A stretch of DNA of 64,000 bases, taken from the NCBI RefSeq assembly GCF_023973145.1, contig NZ_CP099546.1:992001-1056000 (forward strand), written 5' to 3'. Source of the stretch: Natronosalvus vescus (GTDB lineage: Archaea; Halobacteriota; Halobacteria; Halobacteriales; Natrialbaceae). Of the stretch, positions 8,419 through 16,960 are shown piece by piece. A model generated the notes under the pieces. That model searched no databases, had not been told where the DNA came from, and saw nothing but the letters and a program-made list of their open reading frames with translations. The number at the start of each line of letters is the position of its first letter. The stretch's first letter is position 1. The position numbers and the translations under genes are program-made.

Positions 8419-8913
8419 TCATGCTCGACGCTCCATGATGTTGGTGACGTCCTGAGCACCCTCCATCTCCTCCTCGCGAATCGCGTACAGCGTCTCGAGC
8501 ACCCGTTCCCGATCGACGCTGAAGTCCGTCTCGGAGGCTTCTATCGCCTCGATCAGGTCGTCGTAGAACTTGTACGCCGTCTCCTCGTTACAGAGTTGAT
8601 CGTAGAGCACCCCGTCGGTATCCTCCGGCGGGCCGTAGCGTGCGTCGACGAGCGCATTGATCTCCTCGTAGGCGACCGTTTCGGCGTCGAGGTCGTCGAT
8701 CAACGTCTCCAGTCGCTCCCGATGTTCGGCGGACTCCTCGGTCGCCTCCGACAGCAACTCCCGCACCTCTTCGTCGATCGCCTCCCGCTCGTCGTCAGGC
8801 AACGACTCGAGGTGGTGGGCGGCACGCGACTCGACGACCTCCTCCAGGACGACCCCGATCTGCAGCAATCGGGCGAGTTGGTGGTCGCTCGAGACCCGCT
8901 GTCCCAGACTCAT
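8419..8913 (-). CDS. ferritin-like (rubrerythrin/DUF-type) four-helix protein
   Basis: The 164-residue product is almost all helical and acidic. Pairs of Glu and His (VVLEEVVESRAAHHLESL, ESAEHRERLETL, NEETAYKFYDDLIEAI) have the spacing of a diiron four-helix bundle. ExxH pairs are visible in the second and third blocks. It is the first gene of a minus-strand pair with the DtxR-type regulator. Such pairs are common in haloarchaea and suggest iron storage or iron-linked oxidative stress, which is an inference. A weak TATA-like CTAAGTAG lies near 8933-8942. Confidence 0.75.
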   Translation of the reverse strand: MSLGQRVSSDHQLARLLQIGVVLEEVVESRAAHHLESLPDDEREAIDEEVRELLSEATEESAEHRERLETLIDDLDAETVAYEEINALVDARYGPPEDTDGVLYDQLCNEETAYKFYDDLIEAIEASETDFSVDRERVLETLYAIREEEMEGAQDVTNIMERRA

Positions 8914-9076
8914 ACCAACCGATATGGGGGCGACCCTACTTAGTCTCCCGCTTCTCGATCGCTAAGGAGGGTCGCGGTCGTCGATCACGGCTTGCAGTTC
9001 TCGGCTTCCACCTGGCGTCTCACGGTGCCATCGTGTCAGCGAAGGCACTATCTATCTGCCGACCGTCGACTCCCGT

Positions 9077-9703
9077 ATGAGCGAGCGCTCGGATGAAACG
9101 ACGGTGTCCGACGACATCGGTGACTCCACGGCCCAGCGGGGTGAGCCAGCCGACACGGAGACCCTGCTCGAGCAGACAGATCGGCTGCTCGATGGTGAGT
9201 CGACGATTCCCCACGGATCGGAGCCGGAACCCGAGACGAGCGGTCACCAGTCCAGAGCGACATCGGAATCGGGATCCAATTCGGACGACGGATCCCGCTT
9301 GCGGCTCCGAAACTGGCGTGCAGGGTTCTCGATCCCCTCCCTGGGCGCCCCCTCGTCGTACTTCTCCCCGAAGGCGTTTCTCGTCGTGCTCCTCACCCTG
9401 GCGGCCGGAATGGTCGCCGGCGGTGTGTTCCTCCCGCTGGGCGGCATCGGTCGGATCGTCGGCATCGTCGTCGTCGCGTTCGTGATCGGCCTCCTGACGA
9501 CGAAACGACGGTATCTCGAGCTCGCCTCCGCAGGTGCGGCCGTTGGCGTCGTCGGGTCACTCTTCGATTTCGCGCTCTTGCTACCGACCGACGCCGGCCA
9601 GCGGGTGCTCGCGATTGGGGCCGGAGCCGGATTGCTCGCGACCGTCGTGAGTTACTACTTCGGCCGCGACCTGCGAAACGGTTTGTCCCGGGATCTCGAC
9701 TAG
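9077..9703 (+). CDS. haloarchaeal membrane protein of unknown function (four TM segments)
   Basis: This is a 208-residue protein. Residues 1-95 are polar, acidic and probably disordered. Residues about 98-200 hold four hydrophobic segments (AFLVVLLTLAAGMVAGGVF, IVGIVVVAFVIGLL, AAVGVVGSLFDFALLL, VLAIGAGAGLLATVVSYYF) with short positively charged loops (TTKRRY, GRDLRNG). I do not recognise a function. It faces away from the ferritin-like gene across a 163-base divergent spacer and converges on the DUF5811-like gene. Confidence 0.8.
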   Translation: MSERSDETTVSDDIGDSTAQRGEPADTETLLEQTDRLLDGESTIPHGSEPEPETSGHQSRATSESGSNSDDGSRLRLRNWRAGFSIPSLGAPSSYFSPKAFLVVLLTLAAGMVAGGVFLPLGGIGRIVGIVVVAFVIGLLTTKRRYLELASAGAAVGVVGSLFDFALLLPTDAGQRVLAIGAGAGLLATVVSYYFGRDLRNGLSRDLD

Positions 9704-9872
9704 ACGTGTCGTTTCTGGTCGTCTGTGAACGTCGTAGCGGTGCGTGATCATCCTGGGGCCGGGTCTGGGGCGCTTGAGGCTTCGACCGCCTGGAGAACGA
9801 GGCGGTTGAAGTCAAGCCAGCCGAGAACACGTCGGTCGTCACCACCCGAACGGAGGAACGATACGGCAGTAC

Positions 9873-10265
9873 CTATCGCGCCGTCGGCGTCACGCTCTCG
9901 TCGACCGCCTGTTTGACCTGGAGAGCAGCACTCGCTGCCAGTCCGCGTGCTACCTCGTCGCGATCCTCGGCGCTGATCAGATCCTTCGGTGCGTTCTCGA
10001 GATCCGGTGTAAATCCAGCACTGACGGGGTGGCCGATCGGCGGCTGGACGGCGACGAGCGCCTGTGGGCCGGTGACCCCACCAGCGACGTCGGCGTCGAC
10101 GATGTACTCGTCAGGGAGGAACTCCCGCGTCCGGGCGGCGATCTGACTTACGGTGCGCTGGAGCGTCCGCTTTTGCTCGAGCGAGAGTTCCGGAACGTCC
10201 GCCGCAGCCCGATGTCCGGCCTGTGTGACCCCTGGTAGCCCCGCGTACGGCGTGTTTCCGTTCAT
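9873..10265 (-). CDS. conserved haloarchaeal protein, DUF5811-like
   Basis: This 130-residue protein begins MNGNTPYAGLPGVTQAGHRA, a start that I recognise as conserved in haloarchaea (DUF5811 type). A helical region follows (LSLEQKRTLQRTVSQIAARTREFLPDEYIVD), then an alpha/beta part with GPQALVAVQPPIGHPVSAGF and a C-terminal helix rich in Ala. No catalytic motif is visible. It lies upstream of infB on the same strand with a 188-base gap, so it may be transcribed separately. Its function is unknown. Confidence 0.75.
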   Translation of the reverse strand: MNGNTPYAGLPGVTQAGHRAAADVPELSLEQKRTLQRTVSQIAARTREFLPDEYIVDADVAGGVTGPQALVAVQPPIGHPVSAGFTPDLENAPKDLISAEDRDEVARGLAASAALQVKQAVDESVTPTAR

Positions 10266-10453
10266 GAGAAATCAGTACCTCCGATAACGGGATGGCGCGT
10301 AAAAAGCGTTCGCTTCGAGACATTCATTCGCACACAAAATTGGACAACCCGCAGAACGCATCCGGTTGAAGGTGGAGTTGCCGGCGAAAGCACCCGATAG
10401 GGTGATGTCCACGAGGCAACCACGCCTCGAGCGAGTGCTCGATATCAGGTGAC

Positions 10454-12265
10454 TTACTTGCCCCAGAACGGATCTCGCTTCCGGTGTTTCTCGAGGTACA
10501 TATTCAGCGCTTCGAGTTCGTCGGCCGGAATCTCCGTCGTGAGTTCTTGCTCGAGGATCTTCGCGTGTTTCTCGGGCAGTTGCGTCCAGAGCAGGTCGCC
10601 TTCTTTGACCTGGCGGCCGATCGTCGGGCCGTCGATCGCGACCGAGACACGTTCGCCAGCGCGTGCTTCGTCGACGTCTTCGCCCTGTTCCTGGATCCCC
10701 TTCACCTGTCCAACGCGAGTTGGCTCGTTGTCCTCCCACTTGACGACGAAGGAGTTGTTCTGGAGCGTTCCGGCGTACACCTCGACGCCGACGACTGCGG
10801 GGTCGTTCTGTCGGAAGACGTGATCTTTGAGGACGCGGAACCGGGACGGACGGGTAATATTGTCGAGGATCGTATCCTGCTGGGCGCGCTCGATCGCCTC
10901 GACGTGTTCGGTGTACTCCTCGATAAGCTGGTAGATGACGTCGTCGGTGAACAGTTTCACGTCGTCGATCTCCGCTCGGCGTTGAGCGTCCGAGAGGACG
11001 TCGACGCTGAATCCGAGGACGGCCTGTTGTTTCGGGTCGTCGGCCGTCGAGGCAACCGAGATGTCCCGTGGGGCGACGTCGCCGACCTCCGCACGGACGA
11101 TCGGTATCTCCGCCTCGTCGAGGGCGTCGGCCATCGCCTCGAGGCTGCCGAGCGTGTCGGCTTTGACGACGACGCCATCCTCGGCGGTGTCGACGGCTAT
11201 GTCTGCGAGTTCAGCTTGCACCTCGGAGCGTACGTCCTCGAGGTCGCGATCGCGAACGACGCGGACGGGTGCCCCGGCCATGGCGTCCTCGAGGTCGGGG
11301 GCGGCGATTTTGATCCCCGCCGCGGCACCGACCTCGTCGACGTTCTCGAACCGGCTCTCGGTGCGTATCTCCGCCAGCGGCCGGGGCTGGAGCAGCGCAC
11401 GCACGTCGGTGACGATCGGTTCGTTCAGCCCACCGACGACGATGGTATCGTCCGTCTTGACCGTGCCGTCGTAGAGCACGGTGTCGATCGTCGTCCCGAA
11501 GCCCTTCTCTTCTTTGACTTCGAGGACGGTGCCTACGCCGGGGCCAGCCACGTCGATCTCCATCTCCTCTTTCATGTATCGCTGGGAGAGTCCCATCATG
11601 ACGGCGAGCAGGTCGGGGACGCCCTCCCCCGTGAGTGCGGAGACGGGGACGGCGCCGACGTTGCGCTGGAAGTTCTGGACGCGCCAGTAGAGGTCGGCCG
11701 AGAAGCCCTCGTCGGAGAGGTTGCCGATGATCGTATAGAGGCTCTCGTCGAGACGCTGGCGGGTGCGTTCGGACTGGGATTCGTAGGTCTGGGTGATCGG
11801 TGTGTCCTCCAGTGGATTCCATCCCGGAACAGTGTCGATCTTGTTCGCAGCGACAATAAACGGCGTCTGGGAGCGTTTGAGAATGTCCAGGGCCTCGAGC
11901 GTCTGGGGCTGGAAGCCGTCGTTGACGTCGACGACGAGGATCGCGATGTCGGCAAGTGCGCCCCCGCGCGAGCGAAGGGTTGTAAAGGAGTGGTGGCCGG
12001 GCGTGTCGATAAAGAGGAGTCCCGGCAGGTCGAAGTCGTCGGGATTGACGAGTTCGCCGGCGATCGAGGAGACGACGTCGAGGGGGACGGCCGTCGCGCC
12101 GATGTGCTGGGTGATCGCGCCTGCTTCGCCCTCGATGACCGCGGAGCCGCGAATTTTGTCGAGGAGACTGGTCTTGCCGTGATCGACGTGTCCGAGGACG
12201 GCGACGATTGGGGTTCTGAGAGCCGCTGGATCGTGTTCGTGTGTATCCGAATCAGTGTCCGACAT
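10454..12265 (-). CDS. infB: translation initiation factor IF-2 (aIF5B)
   Basis: This 603-residue GTPase promotes joining of the ribosomal subunits and positioning of initiator tRNA. G1 is GHVDHGKTSLLDKIR near residues 26-40, G3 is DTPGHHSF, and G4 is NKID. The beta-barrel domain II with its EKGFGTTIDTVLYDGTVK segment, domain III and the C-terminal barrel (WTQLPEKHAKILEQEL) all follow. The length matches archaeal aIF5B, which lacks the long bacterial N-terminal extension. A 609-codon frame on the opposite strand (10484-12313) is a GC-rich shadow. The 214 bases upstream form a divergent promoter region with the next membrane protein. Confidence 0.98.
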   Translation of the reverse strand: MSDTDSDTHEHDPAALRTPIVAVLGHVDHGKTSLLDKIRGSAVIEGEAGAITQHIGATAVPLDVVSSIAGELVNPDDFDLPGLLFIDTPGHHSFTTLRSRGGALADIAILVVDVNDGFQPQTLEALDILKRSQTPFIVAANKIDTVPGWNPLEDTPITQTYESQSERTRQRLDESLYTIIGNLSDEGFSADLYWRVQNFQRNVGAVPVSALTGEGVPDLLAVMMGLSQRYMKEEMEIDVAGPGVGTVLEVKEEKGFGTTIDTVLYDGTVKTDDTIVVGGLNEPIVTDVRALLQPRPLAEIRTESRFENVDEVGAAAGIKIAAPDLEDAMAGAPVRVVRDRDLEDVRSEVQAELADIAVDTAEDGVVVKADTLGSLEAMADALDEAEIPIVRAEVGDVAPRDISVASTADDPKQQAVLGFSVDVLSDAQRRAEIDDVKLFTDDVIYQLIEEYTEHVEAIERAQQDTILDNITRPSRFRVLKDHVFRQNDPAVVGVEVYAGTLQNNSFVVKWEDNEPTRVGQVKGIQEQGEDVDEARAGERVSVAIDGPTIGRQVKEGDLLWTQLPEKHAKILEQELTTEIPADELEALNMYLEKHRKRDPFWGK

Positions 12266-12479
12266 AGTGAACCACCCGAGAAGGTCTTATCAGTATCGTC
12301 CGTTGCCCGGTAGTTAAACCCATCGTCACGGCCGAACGGGTGCGGGAGTCCACGTTGTGTAGTGACACTCGGGTGGTGACACTCGAGACGATATTACGAA
12401 CCGGTCACGCGCCCCCATCCGGTTTATCCCGCCTGTCTGGTATCAAAAGCATTAACATATCAGACTGTGAGTGGAGATC

Positions 12480-13052
12480 ATGGCTCAACCTAACAACACG
12501 CCAGAATCGGCCGATGAAGGCGGTGACGAGATCACAACTGATCCGCAGGTCGCCGTCACCGGTGACGGTGACGACGAGAACGAACTGATTAAGGAGTGGG
12601 CGCTCTTCGGTGGAATCTTGCTGACCATTGCGGGCCTCGGTGTCGGCCTCTTTTACATTCTGGTGGATGCGATCGACCAGGAAGTCGCGGAAACCGGGAG
12701 TCTGTTCGCCTGGGGACTCGGGTCGTCGGTCTCGACTTTGCTCGTCGTCGGCGCGTTCGTTGGCGTCTTCGTCGCCTGGAACCTCGACGTCGCGGACGAT
12801 TTGGCCTACCGGATCGCCGGTGCAACCATGGCCGCCGGCACGTTCGGCTACGTCGTCGTCAGCGTCCTGTTCCGATCGACGACGAGTGACGTGTCACTCG
12901 AGTTCGCCGGCTTGCTCATCAACGCCGCCATCGGCGCGCTGGTCGTCGGCGCTGTCGCCGCGGGAGGCGTCTGGGTTGCCCGGAACAAAGCCCCGGCTGC
13001 GATCGGTGTCGGAAGCAAAGACGAGTCGACTGCGGTGTCGACGGCCGACTAA
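12480..13052 (+). CDS. haloarchaeal membrane protein of unknown function
   Basis: The 190-residue product has a polar acidic N-terminus (about 38 residues) and four hydrophobic segments (WALFGGILLTIAGLGVGLFYILV, STLLVVGAFVGVFVAW, IAGATMAAGTFGYVVVSVLF, AALVVGAVAAGGVWVA-like). The ATG at 12480 is preferred over a GTG nine bases upstream, because the AT-rich ttaacatatc about 26 bases before it fits a TATA box. The gene is divergent from infB. I do not recognise the family. Confidence 0.8.
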   Translation: MAQPNNTPESADEGGDEITTDPQVAVTGDGDDENELIKEWALFGGILLTIAGLGVGLFYILVDAIDQEVAETGSLFAWGLGSSVSTLLVVGAFVGVFVAWNLDVADDLAYRIAGATMAAGTFGYVVVSVLFRSTTSDVSLEFAGLLINAAIGALVVGAVAAGGVWVARNKAPAAIGVGSKDESTAVSTAD

Positions 13053-13166
13053 GACGCGGTTCTTCCTGTCGAGCGATCTCCCTCGAGCGACGTGGCTGTT
13101 TCCTTCGCTATCATACCGGACGACAATTCTGAGACGCGTCTGACATCCGTCAGCCGTCCCCCCGTG

Positions 13167-13176
13167 TTTTTAATAG
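13167..13176 (+). promoter_or_regulatory. TATA box for the PRC-barrel/nob1 operon
   Basis: The sequence tttttaatag lies about 25 bases before the ATG at 13199. Confidence 0.6.
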
Positions 13177-13198
13177 CGATTAGTCAGTACCAGTCTGT

Positions 13199-13444
13199 AT
13201 GAGCGAAATACTCGCTGAGAACCTCTCGGGGAAGTCCGTCATGGGGTCTGACGGAACGGAACTGGGACTGCTCTACAACATCACCATGGATCTCAACTCG
13301 GGAAAACTCCACGACCTCGTCGTCGACCCCGACGAAGAACTCCCGTCGCGCGCCGTCGACTTCGACAAAAACGAGGCCGGCCGCTTCCTCATCCCCGTCA
13401 GCCGCGTCCAGGCGGTAAAAGACTACATCGTCGTCCAACGGTAA
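13199..13444 (+). CDS. PRC-barrel domain protein
   Basis: This 81-residue protein is a single PRC-barrel: an N-terminal LAENLSGKSVMGSDGTELGLLYNITMD strand pair, then GKLHDLVVDPDE, and the closing FLIPVSRVQAVKDYIVV strand. PRC-barrels occur in RNA metabolism proteins and as stand-alone archaeal proteins. It lies 4 bases before nob1 in the same direction. This arrangement is common in haloarchaea and supports a role near rRNA maturation, as an inference. Confidence 0.9.
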   Translation: MSEILAENLSGKSVMGSDGTELGLLYNITMDLNSGKLHDLVVDPDEELPSRAVDFDKNEAGRFLIPVSRVQAVKDYIVVQR

Positions 13445-13448
13445 CGGT

Positions 13449-13907
13449 ATGTATATTCTCGATTCGTCGGCGTTTATCCACGACTTTCACACGACAGCAC
13501 AGAAGGCAACGATTCCACTCGTCCGTGAGGAACTCGAGGACGAGAGCGCCTATCGCTACGACGCGATGGAAGGGTCGGGGATGCACATTCACATCCCGAA
13601 CGGCGATACGACCGAGAAAGTACGCCGGGCGGCGCGCGAGTCGGGCGACCTCGATGTCCTCTCCGATACCGACATTCGACTCGTCGCCACGGCGTTCGAA
13701 CTCGACGGCGTCCTGGTCACCGACGACTACGCGATGCAAAACGTCGCCGAGCGGCTGTCGGTGACCGTCGAACCGATCGCCAGAGAGGGTATCGAGGAAG
13801 AACGAAACTGGATCTTCCAGTGTCAGGGCTGTGGGCGAGAGTACGACGACCACGAAGAGCGCTGTCCGATCTGTGGTGCCGACGTGACACGGAAGAATCC
13901 GAACTGA
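13449..13907 (+). CDS. nob1: rRNA maturation endonuclease Nob1
   Basis: This is a 152-residue protein. The N-terminal PIN domain starts MYILDSSAFIHDF, with the first catalytic Asp at residue 5, and further acidic residues at VLSDTDIRLVATA and VLVTDDYAMQN. The C-terminal zinc ribbon has two CxxC pairs (CQGCGREYDD...CPICGAD). Nob1 cleaves the 3' end of pre-16S rRNA. The gene follows the PRC-barrel gene with a 4-base gap. Length and domain order match archaeal Nob1. Confidence 0.95.
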   Translation: MYILDSSAFIHDFHTTAQKATIPLVREELEDESAYRYDAMEGSGMHIHIPNGDTTEKVRRAARESGDLDVLSDTDIRLVATAFELDGVLVTDDYAMQNVAERLSVTVEPIAREGIEEERNWIFQCQGCGREYDDHEERCPICGADVTRKNPN

Positions 13908-14018
13908 TCCGCTCATCACGCGAATAGGTCGAACGCATGTCCAGTGCCAACTCGGGCAGCGAGACGGGTGTCTCTCCCCCGTCCTGAACACCAGTGTGGT
14001 CTCGTTGTCAAAACGGCT

Positions 14019-14393
14019 CTACTGAGATGAAGCCCCAGTGTGGCCGATACACACGACCTCACGGATTTCGAGTGCGCTCTCGAACTCGTCGTCCCGTTCC
14101 TGACGGCGTCCGATCCGCTCGAGTTGTTCGGTGTGGGCGCGACGAACCGCAGCCGTCTCGCGATCGGTGAATCCTAGTTTCGATCCGATCTCGTCCCAGT
14201 GTCCCAGTTCGACCAGGAACACGGCTCGGTCGTCGTCTTCGAACACGCATTCTGCGCTTCGTTGGTACTGCTCGAGGTTAGCGACTAACTGACGTTGTGC
14301 CTGCTCGATCAGGTTGGGGAGACTGGACGCTGGAACGCTCGCCTTCGCGGCGGTCAACAGCAGAATTTGTCCGTCGATCGGTTTGGCTGTCAT
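14019..14393 (-). CDS. conserved haloarchaeal protein of unknown function, third gene of the SAMP3-like operon
   Basis: The 124-residue product is mostly helical (ASSLPNLIEQAQRQLVANLEQYQRSAECVFED, then DRAVFLVELGHWDEIGSKLGFTDRETAAVRRAHTEQLERIGRR). The middle resembles a small helix-turn-helix, but I cannot assign a family. It starts 6 bases after the stop of the 85-residue gene and probably belongs to the same transcript. Its job is unknown. Confidence 0.7.
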   Translation of the reverse strand: MTAKPIDGQILLLTAAKASVPASSLPNLIEQAQRQLVANLEQYQRSAECVFEDDDRAVFLVELGHWDEIGSKLGFTDRETAAVRRAHTEQLERIGRRQERDDEFESALEIREVVCIGHTGASSQ

Positions 14394-14399
14394 CGATCC

Positions 14400-14657
14400 T
14401 CATCCCCCTGCGCGCATCGCCTTCTGGGCGAACGCCGGCACGAGTTCCTCGAGCACGGCTTCATCACCGTCGAAGACGACCGTCACCTCGGTGAGCGTGA
14501 GCGTCGGTCCGATGGTGACCTGCTCGGCACTGAACTGTGCCTGCCAGCCGTCACCGTCGACCGTCTCGTCGTCGGTTCGCTCCCCGCCCAGGTTCTCGAG
14601 ATATCTGACGACAAGTCGCTCGGAGATGCCGCGGAACGACCGTTCGACGCGTGTCAT
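14400..14657 (-). CDS. small protein translationally coupled to the SAMP3-like gene (MoaD-associated, DUF1952-like?)
   Basis: This is an 85-residue protein (ERSFRGISERLVVRYLENLGGE, then AQFSAEQVTIGPTLTLTEVTVVFDGDEAVLEELVPAFAQKAMRAGG). Its start overlaps the stop of the ubiquitin-like gene as ATGA. A similar ferredoxin-like domain follows MoaD-like domains in some organisms (DUF1952), and the segment order fits, but this is from memory of the family shape only. The protein itself ends in Gly-Gly, which may be chance. It probably acts with the ubiquitin-like partner. Confidence 0.7.
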   Translation of the reverse strand: MTRVERSFRGISERLVVRYLENLGGERTDDETVDGDGWQAQFSAEQVTIGPTLTLTEVTVVFDGDEAVLEELVPAFAQKAMRAGG

Positions 14658-14965
14658 CGGTCGTGGGTTGGGGCCGCCACTGCGCCGGCGCCCCCTGCAA
14701 CCGGTGGGAACACCGATAACCGGTCGCCGTCCTCGAGGTCGGTGTCAACGCCCGCCATATGAACGACGTCGCGACCGTTCTTGAGAACGCTCAACTGCGG
14801 ACGGATCGCCCCGTTCTCGAGCAACTGCCCCTCGAGACCGTCGTACTCCGCCTCGAGGTCTGCGAGGACGTCGCCGACGGTCGTTCCGTCGTCGATGGGC
14901 TTCGAACGTTCTTTCTGTCCGACCGCTTCCCGAAAGGTCGCAAAAAACCGAAGCTCGAGTTCCAT
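14654..14965 (-). CDS. samp3: ubiquitin-like small archaeal modifier protein (SAMP3/MoaD-like) with a C-terminal tail after the di-glycine
   Basis: The 103-residue beta-grasp protein starts MELELRFFATFREAVGQKE, closely resembling Haloferax SAMP3. It continues with TTVGDVLADLEAEYDGLEG, LSVLKNGRDVVHM and RLSVFPPVAGG. SAMPs and MoaD act through a C-terminal Gly-Gly that is activated by an E1-like enzyme, either for protein conjugation or for sulfur transfer. Here the Gly-Gly is at residues 91-92 and 11 further residues follow (AGAVAAPTHDR). The start at 14965 is chosen by homology and by a TATA-like CTTATG 26 bases upstream. The downstream start overlaps the stop. Confidence 0.88.
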   Translation of the reverse strand: MELELRFFATFREAVGQKERSKPIDDGTTVGDVLADLEAEYDGLEGQLLENGAIRPQLSVLKNGRDVVHMAGVDTDLEDGDRLSVFPPVAGGAGAVAAPTHDR

Positions 14966-15040
14966 ACTCGAGTATTGGTGGGCGTGGGCATAAGTGTCGG
15001 CGGTCGTCCTATCGAAACTGCCGTTCAGGATGGGGCACAA

Positions 15041-16150
15041 TCACTCGAGGCTGTCGTAAATCGACGTGAGCTGTCCGATCGAGTGTTCGACCGAGAGCAT
15101 CGCTCGCCGCCGGCGACACAGATCGGACAATCGATCCTGCTCATCGAGACACCGCGTAATCGCCCACTGCAGATCGCCGATCGACCCCTGCTGATACCGA
15201 TAGCCCGTCTCCCCCTGGATCACCGAATCCGTCAGGGCCCCGGCGTTGACCGCGACGACGGGCGTGCCACAGGCCGTCGCCTCGAGCGCGACCAGCCCCT
15301 GGGTCTCGACCGGGCTAGGGAAGACGAAAACGTCGAGCGCGGAGTAAAATGCTGGTAGCTCCTCCCGTTCGAGAAAACCGAGAAACCGGACGTCGGCGTC
15401 CGACTCAGCCGCCCGTTTCTCGAGGACGTCACGGGCCGGGCCGTCACCTCCGAGGACGAGCGTCATTCCCGTCCCGGTGACAGCCTTGATCGCCTCCTCG
15501 AGGTTCTTCTCCTCGCCGTGGCGGCCCGTGTAGCCGAGCAGCGGCCGATCGGTCGGAAGATCGTAGCGCTCACAGAACGACGTTGGATCGACCGGGCGGA
15601 AGAACTCGGTGTCGATTCCGTTGGAAACGACCGTCACGTCGACGTCGGCGTCGACCGTCTCAAGGAGGTGATCGCGGGCGAACGCCGTCGGTGCGGTCAC
15701 GTGATCGACACGCTCGAAAAACGACCGCTCGTACAGTCGGCAGGTTCGTTTGACGCCGTCGAGGACGTTTCCCGAGACGTGCTGGCTGGCGCGGTCGTCG
15801 AGCAGCGTGTGGTAGGAGGCGACGACGGGGACGTCGCGTTTCCGGGCGAACCTGATGCCGGTAAAGCCGATCGTAAACGGCGTGTGGACGTGGACGAGAT
15901 CCGGCGTCTCGAGCCCGTCGGGTACTGCGGGCAAGCCGAGGCGATACTGTGGATACAGCGGCGCTCGAACGCTTCGGATGGGGAACTCGTTCGTGCCAGG
16001 ATCGTACCCGTTCATTTCCGGGTAGACGACCGGCATCTCGCTCCGGTGGGTGCGCCAGCGATCGCGCCAGAGTTGAATCGTATAGGTAACGCCGTTGACC
16101 GTCGGCAAGTAGAGATCTGTGAAGGCGGCGACCGTCTCCGTTCGCGTCAT
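15041..16150 (-). CDS. glycosyltransferase family 4 protein
   Basis: The 369-residue GT-B enzyme transfers a sugar from a nucleotide-sugar donor; the product is not known. The acceptor-side N-terminal domain shows FTDLYLPTVNGVTYTI, DLVHVHTPFTIG and ASYHTLLDD. The donor domain shows GYTGRHGEEKNLEEAIKAV, VLGGDGPARDVL, FLGFLEREELPAFYSALDVFVFPS and the family signature ETQGLVALEATACGTPVVAVNAGALTD (EX7E). It could make a glycolipid or surface glycan. The gene is alone, transcribed towards the SAMP3-like operon. Confidence 0.95.
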   Translation of the reverse strand: MTRTETVAAFTDLYLPTVNGVTYTIQLWRDRWRTHRSEMPVVYPEMNGYDPGTNEFPIRSVRAPLYPQYRLGLPAVPDGLETPDLVHVHTPFTIGFTGIRFARKRDVPVVASYHTLLDDRASQHVSGNVLDGVKRTCRLYERSFFERVDHVTAPTAFARDHLLETVDADVDVTVVSNGIDTEFFRPVDPTSFCERYDLPTDRPLLGYTGRHGEEKNLEEAIKAVTGTGMTLVLGGDGPARDVLEKRAAESDADVRFLGFLEREELPAFYSALDVFVFPSPVETQGLVALEATACGTPVVAVNAGALTDSVIQGETGYRYQQGSIGDLQWAITRCLDEQDRLSDLCRRRRAMLSVEHSIGQLTSIYDSLE

Positions 16151-16324
16151 CGCCTTCCGGTTTTCTCCGGAGATCCGAATAGGTTCCGCTGTTGAACAGT
16201 TTCGCCTGACATGTTGTAATCGGTCGTGATCGTCTCCGGATGACCGAGCTTCTGCGATAGGCTCGAGTCTCCTGTACGATTTGTGGGCACTCGTGATATC
16301 TGGTCAAATAGGCGGTCGCGACAC

Positions 16325-16804
16325 TCAGTCGACGATGTACGTCACGCCGTGGTTCGACAGCAGCGATCGCATCCGCTCGACACCACCGGACGTGTCCCAC
16401 CCTTCACCGATATAGTGTTTGTACGGGTGGCGAAGCCAGGAGTACTCCCGGTGGGCGAACACTTCGACTGCCTCGCGGCTGTGCTGGTACACCGTCACGT
16501 GGAGTTGCCAGTCGGCCATTGGTGATTTCCGTCGAACCCAGCTCCCTGCCGAGAAGCGACCGTCCTCGTGTACCTTCAGCGAGGCGATTGGCTCCGGTGA
16601 AAACGCCATCGCCTCGAGATCCGGACGAAAGTCGCTGAGACTCTGCTCGACGGTACCGACGTACTCGGCGGGATGTTGGGTGCACGTCGCGAATCCGCCC
16701 AGCGGCTCTTTGATGCGGTGGAGGGTCGGCAGAACGCGACGGCGGACGCGCGTTGCTAGATCGAGTTCGTCACGAATGCTATCTCGATCGTCCTTCGATT
16801 GCAC
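16325..16804 (-). CDS. conserved haloarchaeal protein of unknown function
   Basis: The 159-residue product has a helical basic N-terminus (ELDLATRVRRRVLPTLHRIKEP), then a beta-rich part (GGFATCTQHPAEYVGTVE, PIASLKVHEDGRFSAGSWVRR, WQLHVTVYQHSREAVEVFAHREYSWLRHPYKHY) and GWDTSGGVERMRSLLSNHGVTY. The many conserved-looking aromatic and His residues suggest a real fold, but I do not recognise it. The GTG at 16804 is preferred because an AT-rich AAGATTTTG lies 26-36 bases upstream. A TTG at 16831 is an alternative. Confidence 0.75.
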   Translation of the reverse strand: MQSKDDRDSIRDELDLATRVRRRVLPTLHRIKEPLGGFATCTQHPAEYVGTVEQSLSDFRPDLEAMAFSPEPIASLKVHEDGRFSAGSWVRRKSPMADWQLHVTVYQHSREAVEVFAHREYSWLRHPYKHYIGEGWDTSGGVERMRSLLSNHGVTYIVD

Positions 16805-16960
16805 GCGACAGTCTAGGGGCGTCGGTGGCAAAATCTTTCTGGCTTTCCGCTCGCGTTGACAGCGGTTCCGATTCGGCTAGTCCGCTTCCAGGCGTCGTCT
16901 GATGAGCGAAAACGAACACCCCCACGGGATTTCGACCACTAGTTCAGGAGTGGAACGCCA

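Noticed and set aside
10484-12313. 609-codon open frame on the plus strand opposite infB
   Set aside because: It is a mirror of the highly GC-rich infB coding sequence; infB has all GTPase motifs and the frame has no recognisable domain.
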